Shown here: positions 1 through 8,042 of the stretch, piece by piece | Numbering within the stretch: the stretch's first letter is position 1 | How the letters are laid out: every line of letters starts with the position of its first letter | NCBI RefSeq assembly: GCF_014652215.1 | Contig: NZ_BMYJ01000002.1 | Coordinates: 1-64,000, forward strand | Source of the DNA: Neogemmobacter tilapiae | GTDB taxonomy: Bacteria; Pseudomonadota; Alphaproteobacteria; Rhodobacterales; Rhodobacteraceae | Length of the DNA: 64,000 nt | Direction of reading: 5' to 3' | Translations under genes and position numbers: made by a program | Notes under the pieces: model-generated | Database searches by the model: none | What the model was told of the DNA's origin: nothing | Seen by the model: only the letters and a program-made list of their open reading frames with translations

Positions 1-708
1 ACGGCAGTTCGTCTGCCGTGGGCAGTCCCGTTACCCCCTGAAACGCCGGTTTCCCCACCGCGACATCGGGTGAGCGATCGCCATCGTGAAGTGTTGTCAC
101 CTCCTGAAGCGTCGGTTTCCCCACCATCCAGCCCTCCTGAAGACGGTCCGCCAAGCTGGTCCAGACCGTTCGCAATATTTCAACGATGGCAGACCAAGGG
201 CGGGGGGCGAAACCTTGTTGTGATAATGTCAATTTTGGGACGCGCTCAATATTGGGGCAGTATCGGACAAAATACACAACCTTGACGCGATTTGACGCCA
301 AGGATTGTGCTGATCTGCCTGCTGGATGGGCGAAAACGCGACACCGTCGGATCGTCAGATTGGCCAAGTCAAATCGGGGTTGGCTGCGGAAGCCTCTTTT
401 CGCCGAATCATGAAACAATCCGTGCGGGTCCAGCACTTTTCTCGGTGGGTCGTGCCATGCTTGGGCGACTTGGTATGACCTCCGTCTGGCCAGCGGACGA
501 GCCAGCCATGTTGTTGTAACATTCCGCACTGCCCAGCAGCGCGGCGCGTGTGCATAAGCCTTGGGTCGAAAGGATCGCCAGCGTGATCCTAGAGCTACGG
601 AAGACATCCGTGTAAAGGAATGTCGCCTTCAGAACCCAAGAAATCAAACCGTCGCAAACTTCCGAGAAACGGCACTCCCCCCCAACATCGCGCTTCGGTT
701 GGATTGTC
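1..708. other. Left-edge region with no convincing gene
   Basis: No reading frame here shows a recognisable family, a ribosome binding site or the codon pattern of the neighbours. Several short overlapping frames exist on both strands and look random. Base composition is patchier and more AT-rich (about 180-300) than in the flanking genes. Visible structure: a perfect 7-bp hairpin (ACGGCAG, loop TTCGT, CTGCCGT) at 1-19, and two related 30-nt repeats at 31-60 and 97-126. It may be decayed DNA or the downstream flank of something outside the window. The NnrS gene ends at 709 without a clear terminator. Confidence 0.5.
31..126. repeat. Two degenerate 30-nt direct repeats, 66 nt apart
   Basis: 31-60 and 97-126 match at about 25 of 30 positions and share the core GGTTTCCCCACC and a CCTGAA block. 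A 36-nt unrelated stretch separates them. A third partial match (CCTCCTGAAG) occurs at 133-142, out of register. The copies are too few and too divergent to name an element. An array continuing left of the window cannot be excluded. Confidence 0.5.
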
Positions 709-1908
709 CTACGATCTGGACGAGCCGTGTTGGCCAGAGGGCTTTCGTGCTGCAATTTTCGGGCGGGTCAGGATCGGCCAATAGACCAGGGCAAAGCCGC
801 CAAAAGCGGCAATCCAAAGGCCCGCCGAAAGATGCAACCAGCCCGCGCCGCCAAAGCTTGCCAGAAAACGCGCCAGCACCGCCCCCGTCAGCGCAAGATA
901 AAGTAGTGTGATGCCGGTTCCCGCATGCAGCGCACGCCCCGAATGGCCCAAGGCGGCCCGGCTCATCACGGCCAGGGTCATCAGGCCAATCGCACCGGCC
1001 ATCCAGATATGTCTGGCACCGGCCTGCGGCAGCAGATCCAGTGCCGCCACGCCGCTGGCCAGAAAGCCGAAGGCAAGAAAGCCATAAGCCACATGCAGCA
1101 CGGCCAGCAAAGGTTCAGCCCCGGTGCGCAAGCCCTGCCAGCGCGACAGCCGCCAAAGATTGGCCAGCCCGGCGATGATCAACAGCGCGGCGGTGATCGC
1201 GCCGTTCGGATGCAGCACAAAGGCTGACAAGGCCAGACCTGTCACCGCGATCACCCCGCCATCGGCAGGCCCAAAGGCGCTGGGCAAATGGGTTGAGGCG
1301 CGCGCCACCAGCCAGTTGCGGGTAAAGCTGGGAATGATCCGCCCGCCAATCAGCGTGATCATCATCAGCACCGCCGCCAATCCCAGCCGCATTCCGGCGC
1401 CATCGGCGCTAAGTTCTACATGGAACAGGACATTGGCCAGCGTCAGCAGGGCCAAAAGGCCAAGAACCGGCAGGTTCTTCCAGTTTCGCCCCACCCAGAT
1501 TTCGCGGCCCAGAAACAGGATGAGCGCCAGGGGCAGCCCCAGATCTGCCCCCAGCACCGCAGCAAAGGGCAGCCAGCCCGACAAAGCCATGGCCACCCGT
1601 CCCAAAATCCAAAGCGCCACAAGCCCCGCCAAGGGCCAGCCCACCACGGGCAACCGTCCAGTCCAGTTCGGCACGGCGGTCAGAAGAAAGCCTGCGATTA
1701 CAGCCATGCCATAGCCGAACAGGAATTCATGGCCATGCCAGGCAAAGGGATCAAACCCGATGGGCAAGGGTTCTGATCCGGCCAGCATCAGGATCCAGAA
1801 GACCATCGCGCCTGCGGCCCAGAACCCTGCCAGAAGGAAAAAGGGACGGAAACCATAGCTTAGAACGGCAGGCCCCTGCCATTGCCGCATCGCCTCAGCA
1901 CTGCTCAT
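709..1908 (-). CDS. nnrS: NnrS family heme-copper membrane protein
   Basis: A 399-residue multi-pass membrane protein of the NnrS family, which is associated with nitric oxide metabolism and protects cells from NO stress. Family marks are SYGFRPFF at 17-24, WHGHEF at 57-62 and FLLTAVPNWTGR at 74-85. H58 and H60 are candidate heme or copper ligands by family knowledge. About twelve hydrophobic segments follow. The start at 1908 has AAGGGG about eight bases upstream and overlaps the end of the cyclo-ligase gene by 14 bases, so it is the third gene of the globin operon. A start at Met7 (1890) is possible but less well placed. The NsrR-like regulator and operator upstream fit an NO-response role. 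Confidence 0.93.
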   Translation of the reverse strand: MSSAEAMRQWQGPAVLSYGFRPFFLLAGFWAAGAMVFWILMLAGSEPLPIGFDPFAWHGHEFLFGYGMAVIAGFLLTAVPNWTGRLPVVGWPLAGLVALWILGRVAMALSGWLPFAAVLGADLGLPLALILFLGREIWVGRNWKNLPVLGLLALLTLANVLFHVELSADGAGMRLGLAAVLMMITLIGGRIIPSFTRNWLVARASTHLPSAFGPADGGVIAVTGLALSAFVLHPNGAITAALLIIAGLANLWRLSRWQGLRTGAEPLLAVLHVAYGFLAFGFLASGVAALDLLPQAGARHIWMAGAIGLMTLAVMSRAALGHSGRALHAGTGITLLYLALTGAVLARFLASFGGAGWLHLSAGLWIAAFGGFALVYWPILTRPKIAARKPSGQHGSSRS

Positions 1909-2521
1909 GCGCAGTCCCCTTTTCTGTCAGAATGGCGTCCAGGCGGATGTCATGCACTTGCGGAAAGATCGTTGTCAGTCGCGCCTGTGAGAGACCGACG
2001 CCAATCGCATGGGGCCGTATCGCCGCCAACGTCCGATCAAAATAGCCACCGCCATAGCCCAGCCGATAACCCTGATCGTCCCAGCCGACCAAGGGGGCCA
2101 GCGCGATGTCGGGAAGGACGCTTTCGACGGTATCGGGCACCGGAATGTTCCAGAAACCCCGCTGCATCGCGCAGCCCGGTGTCCAAGGGCGAAAGATCAA
2201 GGGCGCTTGTGGGGTTTCGACCACCGGCAGGGCCAGTTTCACCCCGTTATTATGCACGCGTACTGCCCAGAAACGCAGGTCGAGTTCCGATTGGATGGGC
2301 CAGTAAAACGACAGGACAAGCCCAGACATGGTCCCAAACCGCCGCGCCAAGAGCTGATCCAAATGCCCAGCCAAAGCCTGCGCCATCGCTTGTCGATCTG
2401 TGATCGACAGCGCCGCCCGTTCGGTCAGCAGGTGCTTGCGTTCCGCCCGCCGCCAGTTCGCCACATCCCGCGCTTGTTCCGCGTCTTCGGCATAGCAGAC
2501 GGGCGAGGCCAGGGGATTCAT
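1895..2521 (-). CDS. 5-formyltetrahydrofolate cyclo-ligase
   Basis: A 208-residue member of the 5-FTHF cyclo-ligase family, which uses ATP to convert 5-formyl-THF to 5,10-methenyl-THF in the cytoplasm. The diagnostic loop GYGGGYFDR lies at 155-163, and a basic N-terminal region (RRAERKH, 24-30) matches the usual nucleotide-binding start of the fold. The chosen start at 2521 overlaps the globin stop as ATGA, which indicates translational coupling. The longer upstream extension lacks family similarity. It is unusual as the middle gene between a globin and NnrS. That position suggests co-regulation with NO detoxification, possibly to maintain one-carbon pools under nitrosative stress. This last point is inference. 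Confidence 0.9.
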   Translation of the reverse strand: MNPLASPVCYAEDAEQARDVANWRRAERKHLLTERAALSITDRQAMAQALAGHLDQLLARRFGTMSGLVLSFYWPIQSELDLRFWAVRVHNNGVKLALPVVETPQAPLIFRPWTPGCAMQRGFWNIPVPDTVESVLPDIALAPLVGWDDQGYRLGYGGGYFDRTLAAIRPHAIGVGLSQARLTTIFPQVHDIRLDAILTEKGTAHEQC

Positions 2522-2958
2522 GGCGCGGCCTTCCACATCGTCATGAATTGCCGATGGTCGGCGATCCCCATATGCAGCGATTGCGCGATCCGTTCTGCCC
2601 GTTCGATCAGATGCGCTGCGCCTTGCGCTGGGCACAAGGCCCGCGCCGTTTCGCGGAACAACTCCAGCCAGCGTTCAAAATGGCCCTGCGCCACGGGCAA
2701 GTTCACATGCATCGCCATCGGTGTGCCGTGATAGCGCCCGGTCATCAGCGCGACCGAGGACCAGAAGTCCACCATCCGCGCCAGATGCGGTTCCCAATCC
2801 TGAATGCGTTCGGCAAAAATCGGGCCCAACAGGGCATCCGCCCGCACCTTGGTATAAAAACCATGCACCACCTCCCGCAGCAGTGCCTCGTCCAGCCCGG
2901 TTTCCGTCATCAGGCGTTCGGTCATTTCGGGACGGCGGGAGGGCAGGGGTTTCATCAC
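2518..2958 (-). CDS. Group III truncated hemoglobin
   Basis: A 146-residue globin of the truncated group III type. Features seen: the GRYHGTPMAMH block with a likely proximal His at 84, and the HFERWLELF segment at 93-101, typical of this subfamily. Such proteins bind oxygen and NO, and the characterised Campylobacter member is linked to NO stress. It is the first gene of a minus-strand operon with the cyclo-ligase and NnrS genes. Its promoter region is shared with the divergent Rrf2-type regulator, with an NsrR-like palindrome about 45 bp upstream of the start. Met1 and Met2 are both possible starts (2958 or 2955). Confidence 0.9.
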   Translation of the reverse strand: MMKPLPSRRPEMTERLMTETGLDEALLREVVHGFYTKVRADALLGPIFAERIQDWEPHLARMVDFWSSVALMTGRYHGTPMAMHVNLPVAQGHFERWLELFRETARALCPAQGAAHLIERAERIAQSLHMGIADHRQFMTMWKAAP

Positions 2959-3002
2959 GACTCGCGGTCATAAGGATTGTCTTGTGCTAGATGCTCAAAT
3001 AA

Positions 3003-3015
3003 GTATTGTAAATAC
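3003..3015. promoter_or_regulatory. NsrR-like operator
   Basis: GTATT-GTA-AATAC is a perfect 5-bp inverted repeat in the divergent promoter between the globin and the Rrf2-type regulator. It matches the core of the known NsrR motif GYATTTNAAATRC at 12 of 13 positions. It lies 17 bp before the regulator start codon, which suggests autoregulation together with control of the globin operon. Confidence 0.6.
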
Positions 3016-3031
3016 CAATTCAGAGGGAACC

Positions 3032-3442
3032 ATGCGCCTGACCTCTTTCACCGACTACGGAATGCGCATTCTGATGCGTATGGCGGCAGAGCCGGAGCGG
3101 GGGCATTCCACAACGGAACTGGCCGAGGAGTTCGGCCTGTCCCGGCATCATCTGGCCAAGATTGTGCAAAAGCTCGCGCAAGGGGGGATCCTGCAAACCC
3201 GCAGGGGAGGAGGCGGCGGTGCCATGCTGGCCCGGCCTGCCGATCAGGTGACGCTTGCCCAGATCGTGTGTCTGCTGGAAGAGGGGCAGCCCTTGGTCGA
3301 ATGTTTCGCCAAGGGCGGAAACTTATGCCGCATCGACGGCCACTGTCGGCTGAAGACGCGGCTGCGCCATGCCGAAAACGCATTTCTGACCGCGCTGGAC
3401 AAGTCCACGCTGGCCGATGTGGCGCTGACGCCTATCGGCTGA
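3032..3442 (+). CDS. Rrf2 family transcriptional regulator, NsrR-like
   Basis: A 136-residue Rrf2-family winged-helix protein. The start at 3032 has GAGGGA just upstream and gives the standard MRLTSFTDYG opening. The helix-turn-helix covers about 27-50. Three cysteines at 91, 99 and 105 (C-X7-C-X5-C) are the iron-sulfur ligands expected in NsrR and RirA type sensors. Context decides in favour of NsrR: it diverges from a globin-NnrS operon and an NsrR-like palindrome lies in the shared promoter. The likely role is repression that is relieved when NO damages the cluster. Cys spacing alone does not exclude a RirA-type iron sensor. Confidence 0.85.
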   Translation: MRLTSFTDYGMRILMRMAAEPERGHSTTELAEEFGLSRHHLAKIVQKLAQGGILQTRRGGGGGAMLARPADQVTLAQIVCLLEEGQPLVECFAKGGNLCRIDGHCRLKTRLRHAENAFLTALDKSTLADVALTPIG

Positions 3443-3444
3443 TC

Positions 3445-3552
3445 TTACAACGCGCCCCAGCGTGCCCGTTCGCGGCGGGCCGCGACATAAGCGGTGCCCA
3501 GAACGGACAGCCAGTCATGCAGGGCTTTGCGGGTGTTGGTCAGGGTGGTCAT
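3445..3552 (-). CDS. Possible 35-residue protein of unknown function
   Basis: A short frame reading MTTLTNTRKALHDWLSVLG at its start and ending in a basic stretch (AARRERARWGAL). GGAG lies six bases before the ATG at 3552. Other in-frame starts exist at 3555 and 3564. The basic amphipathic character recalls small regulatory proteins of Alphaproteobacteria such as DUF1127, but the DUF1127 signature is not visible. It converges with the end of the NsrR-like gene. It could be a real small protein or chance. Confidence 0.35.
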   Translation of the reverse strand: MTTLTNTRKALHDWLSVLGTAYVAARRERARWGAL

Positions 3553-3666
3553 CATCGTCTCCATTGGTGATTTTGCAGTTGCAGCAAAACCTGTCCAATA
3601 GCTATGTGTGCCACCCTGTTGAAACAACGCCTATCCCTGCATGGCTGCAATGCAGTTGCGGTAAGC

Positions 3667-5157
3667 CTAGCTCATCACCCTTTTGCCCAAATCGGTCTTG
3701 CCCTTCTTGCGGGCATCCGCATCGCGCATTTCCTCGACAGAGCGCACTTTCAGCCGCGCCGCCCCTTCCCATTCACGGGTCTTCACCTTCGGGTTCTTCA
3801 GCCGCTCCTTGGCCGCTGGAATGGCGTCGGCATATTGCGGCAGCCATTGCGCTTGGGCGACCAGCATTTCATCGACCATCTGCCACACCTCATCCGGTGT
3901 GCAGATTGCCCCCACCAGCGGGTCATGCAGGACAGCCTGTTTCAGAAGTTCCACATCCCCGGTGATCGCGGCCTTCACACTCATCCTTTGCACGTTCACC
4001 GAGGCCGAACAAGTCGCCGCCGTGGCGTCGGGCAGGGTTATGCCTTCGACCATGTTGATGCCGAAACGGTCCACGAAACCGGGGCTTTCGATGATGCAAT
4101 CCGCGGGCAGGTTCTTGATCACCCCGCCGTTTTTCACGTTGAAATGCCCCCGATAGACCCGGCCGGTCTCCAGCGCCTCAAGAATATGGCTCGCATGTTC
4201 GTCTGTGCGTTCATAAGTCGAAAGCGGTTTCCCCGCCTCGTCTAGGAACATCGGGAAATCGGTTTCAAACCAGTTCCGGTTTTCGGTGGTGTAACGCAAA
4301 TAGCCCCCGGTTTCGCCGTGAATCCATTCATCGGTGGAAATCCAGTTCATGATTTCCTCGGGCCGCTTGCGATACCACGGCAAGTATTCCGACAGGTGAC
4401 CGTTGGATTCCGTCGAATAGAAACCAAAGCGTTTCAGCACATCGATGCGCACCTTTTCCTGCACCGAGAAAACGGGATGCCGTTCAAAGGCAGCGATCAA
4501 TTCGTCCTTGCTGATCTGACGGCCGTTGTGGCGTATATCCAGATACCAGGTCTGATGGTTGATGCCCGAACAGATGATGTCCGTTTCTTCCATCGGCACG
4601 CCCAGGGCCCGCGCAATCTGGCGGTGGCCGTTCTGCACGCCATGGCAAAGGCCCACGGTCTTGACCCCGCCATGGTTAATCGCGGCCCAGGTCATCATCA
4701 CCATCGGGTTGGCATAGTTCAGCAGCAAAGCGCCGGGTTCGGCGACCTCGCGGATGTCCTTGCAGAAATCCAGCATCGCGGAAATTCCGCGCTGGCCATA
4801 CAGAATGCCCCCGGCGCAGATCGTATCGCCCACGCATTGATCGACGCCATATTTCAGCGGAATGCGGATGTCGTCGGCAAAAGCCTCCAATCCGCCGATC
4901 CGCACGCAGTTCATCACATAACGCGCACCTTCCAGCGCTTTCCGGCGGACGGTCGTGTGGGTGACGGTGGTCTTCAATCCGTTCACATCGACAATCCGCC
5001 GGATGATCTGGGCGACCATATCCAGATTGTGGGCATTGATGTCGGTCAGGGCGATTTCGATATCTTCGAATTCGGTGACTTTCAGGATGTCGGACACCAG
5101 TTTCTTGGTGAAACCAACGCTTCCCGCGCCGATGATGGTGATCTTTAAGGCAGGCAT
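3667..5157 (-). CDS. GH4 family glycosidase, second paralogue (CHG type)
   Basis: A 496-residue glycoside hydrolase family 4 enzyme. GH4 enzymes cleave alpha- or beta-glycosides by an NAD- and Mn-dependent redox-elimination mechanism in the cytoplasm. The NAD-binding GAGSVGF is at 10-16, NYANPM around 147-152, the metal-site motif C171-H172-G173, and GINH at 198-201 with the second metal His. MelA-type galactosidases, like the paralogue at 6665-8032, have CHS here, so substrate choice may differ, perhaps for an oxidised galactoside. The start at 5157 is one base after the halogenase-family stop and has AAAGGA upstream. It is the last gene of the transporter operon. Confidence 0.9.
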   Translation of the reverse strand: MPALKITIIGAGSVGFTKKLVSDILKVTEFEDIEIALTDINAHNLDMVAQIIRRIVDVNGLKTTVTHTTVRRKALEGARYVMNCVRIGGLEAFADDIRIPLKYGVDQCVGDTICAGGILYGQRGISAMLDFCKDIREVAEPGALLLNYANPMVMMTWAAINHGGVKTVGLCHGVQNGHRQIARALGVPMEETDIICSGINHQTWYLDIRHNGRQISKDELIAAFERHPVFSVQEKVRIDVLKRFGFYSTESNGHLSEYLPWYRKRPEEIMNWISTDEWIHGETGGYLRYTTENRNWFETDFPMFLDEAGKPLSTYERTDEHASHILEALETGRVYRGHFNVKNGGVIKNLPADCIIESPGFVDRFGINMVEGITLPDATAATCSASVNVQRMSVKAAITGDVELLKQAVLHDPLVGAICTPDEVWQMVDEMLVAQAQWLPQYADAIPAAKERLKNPKVKTREWEGAARLKVRSVEEMRDADARKKGKTDLGKRVMS

Positions 5158-5158
5158 G

Positions 5159-6661
5159 TCAGGTTCCTTTGTGCAAAGATTGAAGCCAAGCGCGGTGGGG
5201 CAGGGCTTGACCCGCCGCGCGGCGATATTCGGAAACAAGGGCGGCATGGGTTGCGCGGGCATGGTCGCGGGCGCGGGGATCAGCGGCCATCTCGGCGCGG
5301 GCCACGTCGCGGTTCAACAGGCCAAGGCCATCCAGAACGGGCACGTAAAGCTGTTCCTGCACATGGGCGAGACCAAGGTTTTCAAGGCCGGGGGGAAAGC
5401 GGGGAAAATCGTCGCGCGTGGGGGTTTTCGTCTGCCACAGTTTTAAGCGGTCGGTGACGAAATCCGGATGGTTCGCCGTCACATCGCGCCAGAAAGCCGA
5501 ATCGCGGCGTTCGGTCACATAGTGCAGGCGCACAAAATCGCGGAAATCATCCACTTGGCGCGCAAAGGCGACGTTGTATTTCGCGCGGCCTTCGGGTTGG
5601 CCCAACCATTCGGTGAACATGATCAGTTGCACGATGGTCCCGTGGATCGAGGTCGCCTCAAGCGGCTCCAGAAAGCTCGAGGCTAGCCCCATCGCCAGAC
5701 AATTCCCGATCCAAGCCTCGGCCATCCGCCCCGCGTCGATCTTGATATCGCCCCGCGCTTCGACCGGATGGCCCAGCGCCGCCTCGATTTCCGCCTTCGC
5801 CTCATCGGGCGAAATATGGCGGTCGGAATAGACATAGCCCGCGCCAAAGCGGCTTTGCGTGGGAATCCCCCACATCCAGCCGTTCTTTTGCGCCCAAGCA
5901 AGGGTGCAGGGCGCGATCTCCTCCCCCTCTTTCAGATCAATCCAAAAGGGCAAAGCGCGGTTGATGGGCAGCACATCGCCAAAGCTGATCCAGCGCGGCG
6001 ATAGTTCCGAAATCAGACGGCGGCGGAAACCGGAGCAATCGAGGAAAAAGTCCACCTCTACCCGCTGCCCGCTTTCCAAGGTGACGGCTTTGATCCCATC
6101 GCCGCCAAGCTCAACTCCCGTCACCTGATCGTCGATCAAGGCAATGCCGCGCGCCTTTTTCCGCAGCCATTGGCCGACCAAGGCCTGATCAAAATGAAAG
6201 GCATAATGGAACGGCCCCACCGGCAGCCGCCTGCCATCCCGCAAGGCATAGGGCCCCTTGTTGCCGTTCAGCAGATGCTGGAACAAATGCGCCTCGGTCA
6301 CCGGACGCCCGGCGGCAATCGCATAGCGGTCCAGCGGCGCCCCATCCGCCACCAGATGCGGGTCGTCAATCGGCCCGTCATAGGTGAAACCCACCCGCCG
6401 CCAGTCCTTGTGCCGGATGCCCAGCTTGATCGTCGCCCCGGTTTCCCGCAGGAATTCTTCCTCATCCAGACCAAAGCGGCGCAGCATCTGGCGGAAGACG
6501 GCGGTGGAACCCTCGCCCACCCCGATCACGCCAATTTTCGACGATTCAATCACCGTCACCTTTGTCGCGTGGCCGCTTTTCGCGGCCACGTCGGTCAGCA
6601 TCATGGCCGAAAGCCAGCCCGCGGTTCCACCGCCCAGAATGACGATATGCGCGGGCCACAT
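5159..6661 (-). CDS. Tryptophan halogenase family FAD-dependent protein
   Basis: A 500-residue protein of the flavin-dependent tryptophan halogenase family. The FAD motif GGGTAGW is at 10-16. The lysine that forms the active halogenating species in PrnA and RebH is present at the same number, K79. The WxWxIP signature is at 262-267 (WMWGIP). The conserved Glu of the substrate pocket is present as E335 in LEPLEATSIH, but the next position, Ser in PrnA, is Ala336. It sits between two GH4 genes with spacings of 3 and 1 bases, so it is firmly in the alpha-galactoside-type operon. Homologues of unknown function accompany carbohydrate-uptake genes in other proteobacteria. No flavin reductase gene is nearby. 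Whether it halogenates anything is unknown. Confidence 0.88.
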   Translation of the reverse strand: MWPAHIVILGGGTAGWLSAMMLTDVAAKSGHATKVTVIESSKIGVIGVGEGSTAVFRQMLRRFGLDEEEFLRETGATIKLGIRHKDWRRVGFTYDGPIDDPHLVADGAPLDRYAIAAGRPVTEAHLFQHLLNGNKGPYALRDGRRLPVGPFHYAFHFDQALVGQWLRKKARGIALIDDQVTGVELGGDGIKAVTLESGQRVEVDFFLDCSGFRRRLISELSPRWISFGDVLPINRALPFWIDLKEGEEIAPCTLAWAQKNGWMWGIPTQSRFGAGYVYSDRHISPDEAKAEIEAALGHPVEARGDIKIDAGRMAEAWIGNCLAMGLASSFLEPLEATSIHGTIVQLIMFTEWLGQPEGRAKYNVAFARQVDDFRDFVRLHYVTERRDSAFWRDVTANHPDFVTDRLKLWQTKTPTRDDFPRFPPGLENLGLAHVQEQLYVPVLDGLGLLNRDVARAEMAADPRARDHARATHAALVSEYRRAAGQALPHRAWLQSLHKGT

Positions 6662-6664
6662 GGT

Positions 6665-8032
6665 TCAGCCCGCCTTGCGCATGGGCACCCGCGCCCATTC
6701 CGGCAACCAATCGCCGTGCGCGGCCAGCAGGTCATGCGTCAGCGCCCAGATCTGGTCGAGATCCAGTTCCGCCCCGGTATGCGGGTCCAGCATCGCCGCA
6801 TGATAGATATGCTCCGGGTTTTCCTTAATCAGCGCCGCAACCGTCAGTTCCTGCACGTTGATATTCGTCCGCATCAGGGCAATCAGTTGCGGCGGGATGT
6901 CATGCACGATGGTCGGTTGCAGGCCCATGTGATCGACCAAAGTCGGCACCTCAATCGCGCAGCCATCCGGCAGTTGCGGGATATAGCCCCGGTTCGCATG
7001 GTTGCCGTAGATCACCGAAGGCTGGCCCGTCACCACCGAGTTGATGATTTCCGAGGCATATTCATGGCTGTCCTTCATCTCCACCGTTTCGGCGTTTTTC
7101 AACACCTCGGCCTCTTTCTTCCAGCGCGCCACCTGTTCGATGCAGCGTTTCGGATATTCGTCCAGAGGAATGCCAAAGCGTTCGATCAGGTCCGGGCGGT
7201 CACGCTTGATGAACCAAGGCGTGTATTCCGCGAAATGTTCGCTGGATTCGGTCACGAAATGCCCCAGACGGCTCAGCATTTCATATCGCACCTTGTTCGG
7301 GCAGCGCGGGTTCCAGTGGCTGGGTTTCGGGAAACGCCCCTCGCGGTAGCCTTTCACCAGATCAGGATACAGATCGCGGTAAGAGCCATCCGCCTGCCGA
7401 TGTTCAAAGTTCAGATAGAACGCCATGTGGTTGATCCCACCGGCCCGATAGCGGATTTCCTCGACAGGAATGTCCAGATCGCGCGCCAGTTCATAGGCCG
7501 TGCCCTGCACCGAATGGCAAAGCCCCACCTGCCGGATCGTCGGATATTTCGCCGCAATCGCCCAGGTGTTGATCGCCATCGGGTTCACATATTGCAGCAT
7601 GATCGCCTGCGGCGCGACCGCGAGCATATCCTCGCAGATGCCCCACAGCACGGGCACCGTCCGCAGACCCCGCATGATGCCACCGATGCCCAAGGTGTCG
7701 GCGATGGTCTGGCGAAGGCCGAATTTCTTCGGCACCTCAAAATCGGTGATCGTGCAGGGATCATAGCCTCCGACCTGAAAGCAGCAGACCACGAAATCGG
7801 TCCCATCCAGCGAAGCGCGCTGGTTGGTATAGGTCTTGATCGTGGCCTTGCCGCCCAGCGTCTGGGCCATCTTGCCCACGATAATCTCACTTTCGGCCAG
7901 CCGTTCCGGGTTGATGTCCATCAGCCGGATTTCAGCCCCAGCCAGCGCTGGCCTTTGCAGGATGTCCCCCGCGATGTTCTTGGTGAAAACGGCGCTGCCT
8001 GCGCCGATGAATGTGATGACGGGTTTCGCCAT
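6665..8032 (-). CDS. melA: GH4 alpha-galactosidase, MelA type
   Basis: A 455-residue GH4 enzyme. Visible are the NAD-binding GAGSAVF at 10-16, QYVNPM at 147-152, the motif C172-H173-S174 typical of alpha-galactosidases, and GINH with His202, the second metal ligand. The length fits MelA. It should hydrolyse melibiose- or raffinose-type alpha-galactosides inside the cell using NAD and manganese. The start at 8032 has AAGGAT about eight bases upstream. It begins 10 bases after the ATPase gene, so uptake and cleavage are co-expressed. Clustering of alpha-galactosidase genes with an oligopeptide-class transporter matches the Sinorhizobium agp locus. Confidence 0.92.
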   Translation of the reverse strand: MAKPVITFIGAGSAVFTKNIAGDILQRPALAGAEIRLMDINPERLAESEIIVGKMAQTLGGKATIKTYTNQRASLDGTDFVVCCFQVGGYDPCTITDFEVPKKFGLRQTIADTLGIGGIMRGLRTVPVLWGICEDMLAVAPQAIMLQYVNPMAINTWAIAAKYPTIRQVGLCHSVQGTAYELARDLDIPVEEIRYRAGGINHMAFYLNFEHRQADGSYRDLYPDLVKGYREGRFPKPSHWNPRCPNKVRYEMLSRLGHFVTESSEHFAEYTPWFIKRDRPDLIERFGIPLDEYPKRCIEQVARWKKEAEVLKNAETVEMKDSHEYASEIINSVVTGQPSVIYGNHANRGYIPQLPDGCAIEVPTLVDHMGLQPTIVHDIPPQLIALMRTNINVQELTVAALIKENPEHIYHAAMLDPHTGAELDLDQIWALTHDLLAAHGDWLPEWARVPMRKAG

Positions 8033-8042
8033 GATCTTATCC

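Noticed and set aside
31..126. CRISPR array
   Set aside because: Only two imperfect repeat copies, no in-register third copy and no cas genes. Reported as a direct repeat instead.
1..708. Transposase or gene remnants at the left edge
   Set aside because: Short frames show no recognisable transposase motif or terminal inverted repeats, so no mobile element is claimed.
3445..3552. DUF1127 small protein
   Set aside because: Basic and short as in DUF1127, but the expected C-terminal motif is missing. Left as unknown.
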